Assembly (NCBI RefSeq): GCF_030815485.1
Contig: NZ_JAUSWV010000002.1
Location: forward strand, 5,952,001 to 6,016,000
Length of the DNA stretch: 64,000 nt
Direction: 5' to 3'
From: Streptomyces rishiriensis
GTDB taxonomy: Bacteria; Actinomycetota; Actinomycetes; Streptomycetales; Streptomycetaceae
Notes under the pieces: generated by a model
The model's database searches: none
Told to the model about the DNA's origin: nothing
The model's input: only the letters and a program-made list of their open reading frames with translations
Shown here: positions 61,030-64,000 of the stretch, in pieces
Numbering within the stretch: the first letter of the stretch is position 1
Layout: every line of letters begins with the position of its first letter
Translations under genes and position numbers: made by a program

Positions 61030-61841
61030 GCGCGCTCGGGACGCCGCCCCGGGTGCTGACCGTCGCCGGCTCCGACTCCGGTGGCGGGGCCGGGATCCAG
61101 GCCGACCTGAAGACGATGCTCGCGCTCGGCGTGCACGGCATGAGCGTGATCACCGCGGTCACCGCGCAGAACTCCCAGGGTGTGCAGGGGGCTTGGGAGC
61201 TGCCGGTGGAGGCGGTACGCGCCCAGTACCGCAGTGTCGTCGACGACATCGGCGTCCAGGCGGTGAAGACGGGCATGCTCGCCTCCGCCGAACTCGTCGA
61301 GACCGTCGCCGAGTTGCTCACGGGCACCGGGGCTCCCGTCGTCGTCGACCCGGTCGGGGTCTCCAAGCACGGGGACCCGCTGCTGGCCGCCTCCGCGCTG
61401 GACTCCGTGCGGACGAAACTGCTGCCGGTCGCCACCGTCGCCACTCCCAACCTCGACGAAGTGGCACAACTGTCCGGTGTGCGGGTGGAGTCGGAGGAGC
61501 AACTGAGGGACGCGGCAGCCGCCGTGCTGGCGTACGGGCCGCGCTGGGCGCTCATCAAGGGCGGCCATCTCCCCGGTGCCGCCGTCGACCTGCTGACGGA
61601 CGGCCGTGAGGAGCACTGGCTGCGGGCCCCGAGGCACGACAACCGGCACACACACGGCACGGGCTGCACCCTCGCGTCCGCGATCGCCGCACAGCTGGCG
61701 AAGGGCAGTTCCGTGCCCGAGGCCGTGGCCGCGGCCAAGCGGTACGTCACCGGAGCGATCGCCGCCGGCTTCGCACTCGGCGCCGGCATCGGCCCCGTGG
61801 ACCACGGTTGGGATCTCGCCCGGGGCACGACCGGAGCGTGA
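61026..61841 (+). CDS. thiD: Hydroxymethylpyrimidine/phosphomethylpyrimidine kinase
   Basis: Two-step kinase for the pyrimidine half of thiamine; 271 aa from the GTG at 61026 (GTGA overlap with thiL). Ribokinase fold: AGSDSGGGAGIQADLKTM, GVHGMSVITAVTAQNS, and the anion-hole motif HGTGCTLASAIAAQLAKG. The open frame starts earlier, but this start gives the standard length. Confidence 0.95.
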   Translation: MSALGTPPRVLTVAGSDSGGGAGIQADLKTMLALGVHGMSVITAVTAQNSQGVQGAWELPVEAVRAQYRSVVDDIGVQAVKTGMLASAELVETVAELLTGTGAPVVVDPVGVSKHGDPLLAASALDSVRTKLLPVATVATPNLDEVAQLSGVRVESEEQLRDAAAAVLAYGPRWALIKGGHLPGAAVDLLTDGREEHWLRAPRHDNRHTHGTGCTLASAIAAQLAKGSSVPEAVAAAKRYVTGAIAAGFALGAGIGPVDHGWDLARGTTGA

Positions 61842-62514
61842 CGTCGGCTCCGCCCGGCCGCGGCCCGGCGGCTCCTCGGCCCACTGGCCGGCCGCGGCAC
61901 CGCGCGGGCGCCGCGGCAGGGGCGGCCGGACCTGGGCGGCAGGCGCCGTCCCGCCGTCGGCCGCCGCCTTCTCGGTGAGCCGCCGGAAGACACCGGCCAC
62001 GGCCGCGAGCCGAGCAGCCGGTACAGCCGGTCCCGGCTGCGGATGCGCCGCTCGGTCGGCGAGGAGAAGAAACGTGCCCGCGTTGCCGGGATCCGCCGGC
62101 AGCCCTTGGTGAAGGACCGAACCCTGCTCGATCTCGGTGTGCGTGGCCTGGCGGCGCCGAGGGATCCTGGGACGGGAGCGCGTCGGCCGCTGCGGTGGGC
62201 GGCCCGGTGCCGTGCAGGCCGTCGTCAGGCGCTACACGGGCATGCCGCGGCCGGCTTCCCGCGGCAGGAGGCCGAGCAGGGTGCGGGACGGGGACGGCCC
62301 GCCGGGGGTGACGGGGGTGCCGTCGTCGCTGCGGAGGCCGAGGGCGCCCGGGATGCCGAAGCGGGTTCCCCGGAGTCCGGCAGGCCGCGGGTGTCCGGAG
62401 GCAGCAGAAAGCCGGCCCACCTGGATGGACCGGCTCTATGCAGCGAACCAGCAGTGGCCGCGCGCGTTGGGGGTCCCCCCGGCTCGAACGGAGTCGAGAG
62501 CAGGGGGATGTGCG
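61842..62514. other. 673-nt region between thiD and rpmB
   Basis: No intact gene. It contains the SARP/BTAD-like remnant described in its own entry (62070-62424, minus strand), then 62425-62514 flanking rpmB with a possible terminator pair (GGGGGTCCCCC, then GAGAGCAGGGGGA). Confidence 0.6.
62070..62424 (-). pseudogene. Remnant of a SARP/BTAD-family regulator N-terminus
   Basis: Minus-strand translation gives RFGIPGALGLRSDDGTPV then TPGGP and LLGLLPREAGRGMPV, followed by a stop (TAG) and then RLTTA, PPQRPT and HTEIEQGSVLHQGLPADPG. This matches, piece by piece, the AfsR/SARP start I know (RFG-LGPL-LR..DDG.PVTPGGPR, AGR.V.VDRL, PP, ISRLRR, adjacent G.R.DPDD). The start codon is lost (ACC in place of ATG), the VDRL region has an in-frame stop, and parts are scrambled by small indels. 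Beyond about 62070 no homology is recognisable. Decayed, not expressed as a functional protein. Confidence 0.5.
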
Positions 62515-62700
62515 TCAGCGCGAGACCTTGCCGGCCTTGATGCACGAGGTGCAAGCGTTCACGCGCTTCGGCGTCCCGCCGACCACGGTACGGACGCGCT
62601 GGATGTTCGGGTTCCAGCGACGGGACGTACGGCGGTGCGAGTGCGAGATGTTGTTGCCGAAGCTCGGCCCCTTGCCACAGACGTCGCAGTTGGCAGCCAC
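62515..62700 (-). CDS. rpmB: 50S ribosomal protein L28
   Basis: 61 aa from a GTG with GGAG upstream. AANCDVCGKGPSFGNNISHSHRRTSRRWNPNIQRV is the L28 core; CDVC and CTSC form a zinc-type Cys4 site, so this is the C+ paralogue that needs zinc. A 20-nt perfect palindrome lies in its 5' leader. It stands opposite the DAK2 gene. Confidence 0.96.
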   Translation of the reverse strand: MAANCDVCGKGPSFGNNISHSHRRTSRRWNPNIQRVRTVVGGTPKRVNACTSCIKAGKVSR

Positions 62701-62735
62701 GGGTCACTCCAAAGACTTCAGATGCACTTACGGAT

Positions 62736-62755
62736 GATCCCGGCATGCCGGGATC
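62736..62755 (-). promoter_or_regulatory. Perfect 20-nt palindrome in the rpmB leader
   Basis: GATCCCGGCATGCCGGGATC, 35 nt upstream of the rpmB start and followed by a second GATC-type repeat (AGGATCTAGGATCT). It could be an operator for a dimeric regulator or, in RNA, a hairpin for autogenous control. Low certainty which. Confidence 0.45.
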
Positions 62756-62980
62756 AGGATCTAGGATCTGAGTGGCGCTGCCAGGGGGATGGCCCGATGC
62801 GGATCGGGCAACCGGAGCAGCATACAACGACTGCGCCGGTGCAACGAAACTACCATGGCTGCTCAGGGGCCTGCCCCCCTGCCCCGGTCCGCCTCCGCCC
62901 GCTCCCGTCCGGCCCGCCTGTCTGCGGACACCGGCCCGGGGTCTACGCTGCGTCCAGTCCAGCAGCCCAAGGAGGCGCAG

Positions 62981-64000
62981 GTGGCGCAGGTGCCGCAGAC
63001 ATTCTTCGATGCTCTCGCGGTGCGCACCTGGTGCGGTCTGGCGCTCACGGCGCTGGGCCGGGCTCGCGAGGAGATCGACGCGATCAACGTCTATCCGGTC
63101 GCGGACGGGGACACCGGCACCAACCTGTATCTGACCGTCGAGTCCGCGGCGACCGCCGTCGAGGCGGTGTTCGCCGGGTACGAGGCCGGTTCGGGCGCCG
63201 GCTCCGGGTCCGTCGGGAGGCCCTCGCTCGCCGACGCCGCGCGCGCGATGGCGCACGGCGCGCTCATCGGCGCGCGCGGGAACTCGGGGACGATCCTCGC
63301 GCAGCTGCTGCGCGGCATGGCCCAGGTGCTCACCGCCGAGGGTGAGACCCCTCACACCGACGGGAACGGGCTGAGCCTGGCCCTGCGGCACGCGGCCGAC
63401 TCCGCCCGTCAGGCCGTCGCCCATCCCGTCGAGGGCACCGTGCTGTCGGTCGCCTCGGCCGCCGCCGACGCGGCGGAGGATGCCGAGGGGGACTGCGGGA
63501 CGGTCGCCAGGGCGGCCTACCGGGGGGCGTGCGCGGCGCTCGCGGCGACCCCGGGCCAGCTGGCCGTCCTGGAGCGCGCCGGAGTGGTGGACGCGGGTGG
63601 CCGGGGCCTGGTCGCGGTCCTCGCCGCGCTGGTCGAGACGTTCACGGGCGAGATGCCGGGGCTCTCCGGCGCCGCCGTGTCAATGTCCGTGTCCGCGGCC
63701 GCTGTCGCTGCCCACGGGCGCGTGAAGGCCGCGCAGGCGGCGGACTGCGCCGCGGACGGGCCGGGCGGCGCGAGGGACGAGGGCGGCGACGGTGACGAAG
63801 GTGGTCCCGCCTTCGAGGTCATCTATCTGCTGGAGGCCGAGGACACGGCCGTGGCGCGACTGCGGCGGCGGCTGGACGCCCTGGGAGACTCGCTGGTCGT
63901 GGTCGGCGGCGACGGCCTGTGGAACGTCCACGTGCACGTGGACGACGCGGGCGCCGCCGTGGAGGCGGGCGTCGAGGCCGGCAGGCCGTACCGGATCCGC
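62981..64000 (+). CDS. DAK2-domain protein, probable fatty-acid kinase (FakA-like), 3' end outside window
   Basis: Open from the GTG at 62981 (AAGGAGG at 62969-62975) to the window edge; 340 codons seen, no stop reached. The DAK2 ATP-binding domain comes first: AINVYPVADGDTGTNLYLTVES, GALIGARGNSGTILAQLLRG, and EGTVLSVASAAADAAE and AGVVDAGGRGLVAVLAAL. A charged, Gly/Asp-rich linker (about residues 250-270) precedes the FakA-type second domain, AFEVIYLLEAE and GDSLVVVGGDGLWNVHVHVDD. Firmicute homologues phosphorylate fatty acids with a FakB partner; the actinobacterial role is inferred. Confidence 0.88.
   Translation, partial: MAQVPQTFFDALAVRTWCGLALTALGRAREEIDAINVYPVADGDTGTNLYLTVESAATAVEAVFAGYEAGSGAGSGSVGRPSLADAARAMAHGALIGARGNSGTILAQLLRGMAQVLTAEGETPHTDGNGLSLALRHAADSARQAVAHPVEGTVLSVASAAADAAEDAEGDCGTVARAAYRGACAALAATPGQLAVLERAGVVDAGGRGLVAVLAALVETFTGEMPGLSGAAVSMSVSAAAVAAHGRVKAAQAADCAADGPGGARDEGGDGDEGGPAFEVIYLLEAEDTAVARLRRRLDALGDSLVVVGGDGLWNVHVHVDDAGAAVEAGVEAGRPYRIR

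Overview
The window is a high-GC Streptomyces chromosome core segment. Signs of this are the pervasive third-position G/C, many GTG (and one likely TTG) starts, two conservon operons (CvnABCD), an AccB/AccE-type acyl-CoA carboxylase pair, a Lys-rich HupS nucleoid protein and NdgR next to leuCD. From memory, the gene order matches the conserved central region of Streptomyces chromosomes, with species-specific genes between the blocks. Both ends cut genes: ilvB has no start in the window, and the DAK2-domain gene runs off the right end.

Layout. 0-5.4 kb: ilvB-ilvN-ilvC and serA. 5.5-7.7 kb: divergent drug-exporter/TetR pair. 7.8-11.9 kb: proline catabolism (PucR regulator, proline dehydrogenase, and P5C dehydrogenase interrupted by a one-base frameshift). 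12-16.1 kb: an alpha/beta hydrolase, a 43-aa peptide gene, leuB and ilvE. 16.3-20.4 kb: a divergent urease (fused UreAB plus UreC), agmatine deiminase and a TetR regulator. 20.4-22.3 kb: citramalate synthase behind what looks like an Ile-codon attenuator. 22.4-31.5 kb: a secreted and envelope block (GH30, GH3, Gly-rich membrane protein, trypsin, amidase, YceI). 31.9-33.8 kb: accB-accE. 33.9-44.6 kb: two tandem conservons on the minus strand. 45.2-50.5 kb: a 62-aa peptide gene, a FAH-family enzyme, gltX, a HAD hydrolase, five tRNA genes (Gln, Glu, Glu, Gln, Glu) and a MerR/DUF4188 pair. 50.5-53.5 kb: ndgR and leuCD. 53.8-61.8 kb: a small conserved-looking gene, hupS, cofC, plsC-gpsA, ddlA, a DUF3515 lipoprotein, a RAM-domain protein and thiL-thiD. 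61.8-64 kb: the decayed remnant of a SARP/BTAD regulator, rpmB, and the start of a DAK2/FakA gene.

How it works together. Branched-chain amino acid synthesis is unusually concentrated here: ilvBNC, ilvE, leuB, leuCD, cimA and ndgR. Serine synthesis, acyl-CoA carboxylation and phospholipid synthesis (plsC, gpsA) sit among these genes. gltX lies 1 kb from a tRNA-Glu/tRNA-Gln array, the two tRNA species that a non-discriminating GluRS charges in actinobacteria. Most transcription units end in strong GC hairpins (12-20 bp stems), many placed between convergent genes.

The best leads are the cimA leader with tandem rare ATT codons, the atypical urease/agmatine-deiminase operon with paired GAG-N5-CTC sites in its promoter, the pruA frameshift, the conserved C-terminal motif shared by both CvnA tails, and the duplicated-motif 62-aa peptide. 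I found no CRISPR array, insertion sequence, prophage or rRNA gene. The window does not contain an obvious wholly new system.
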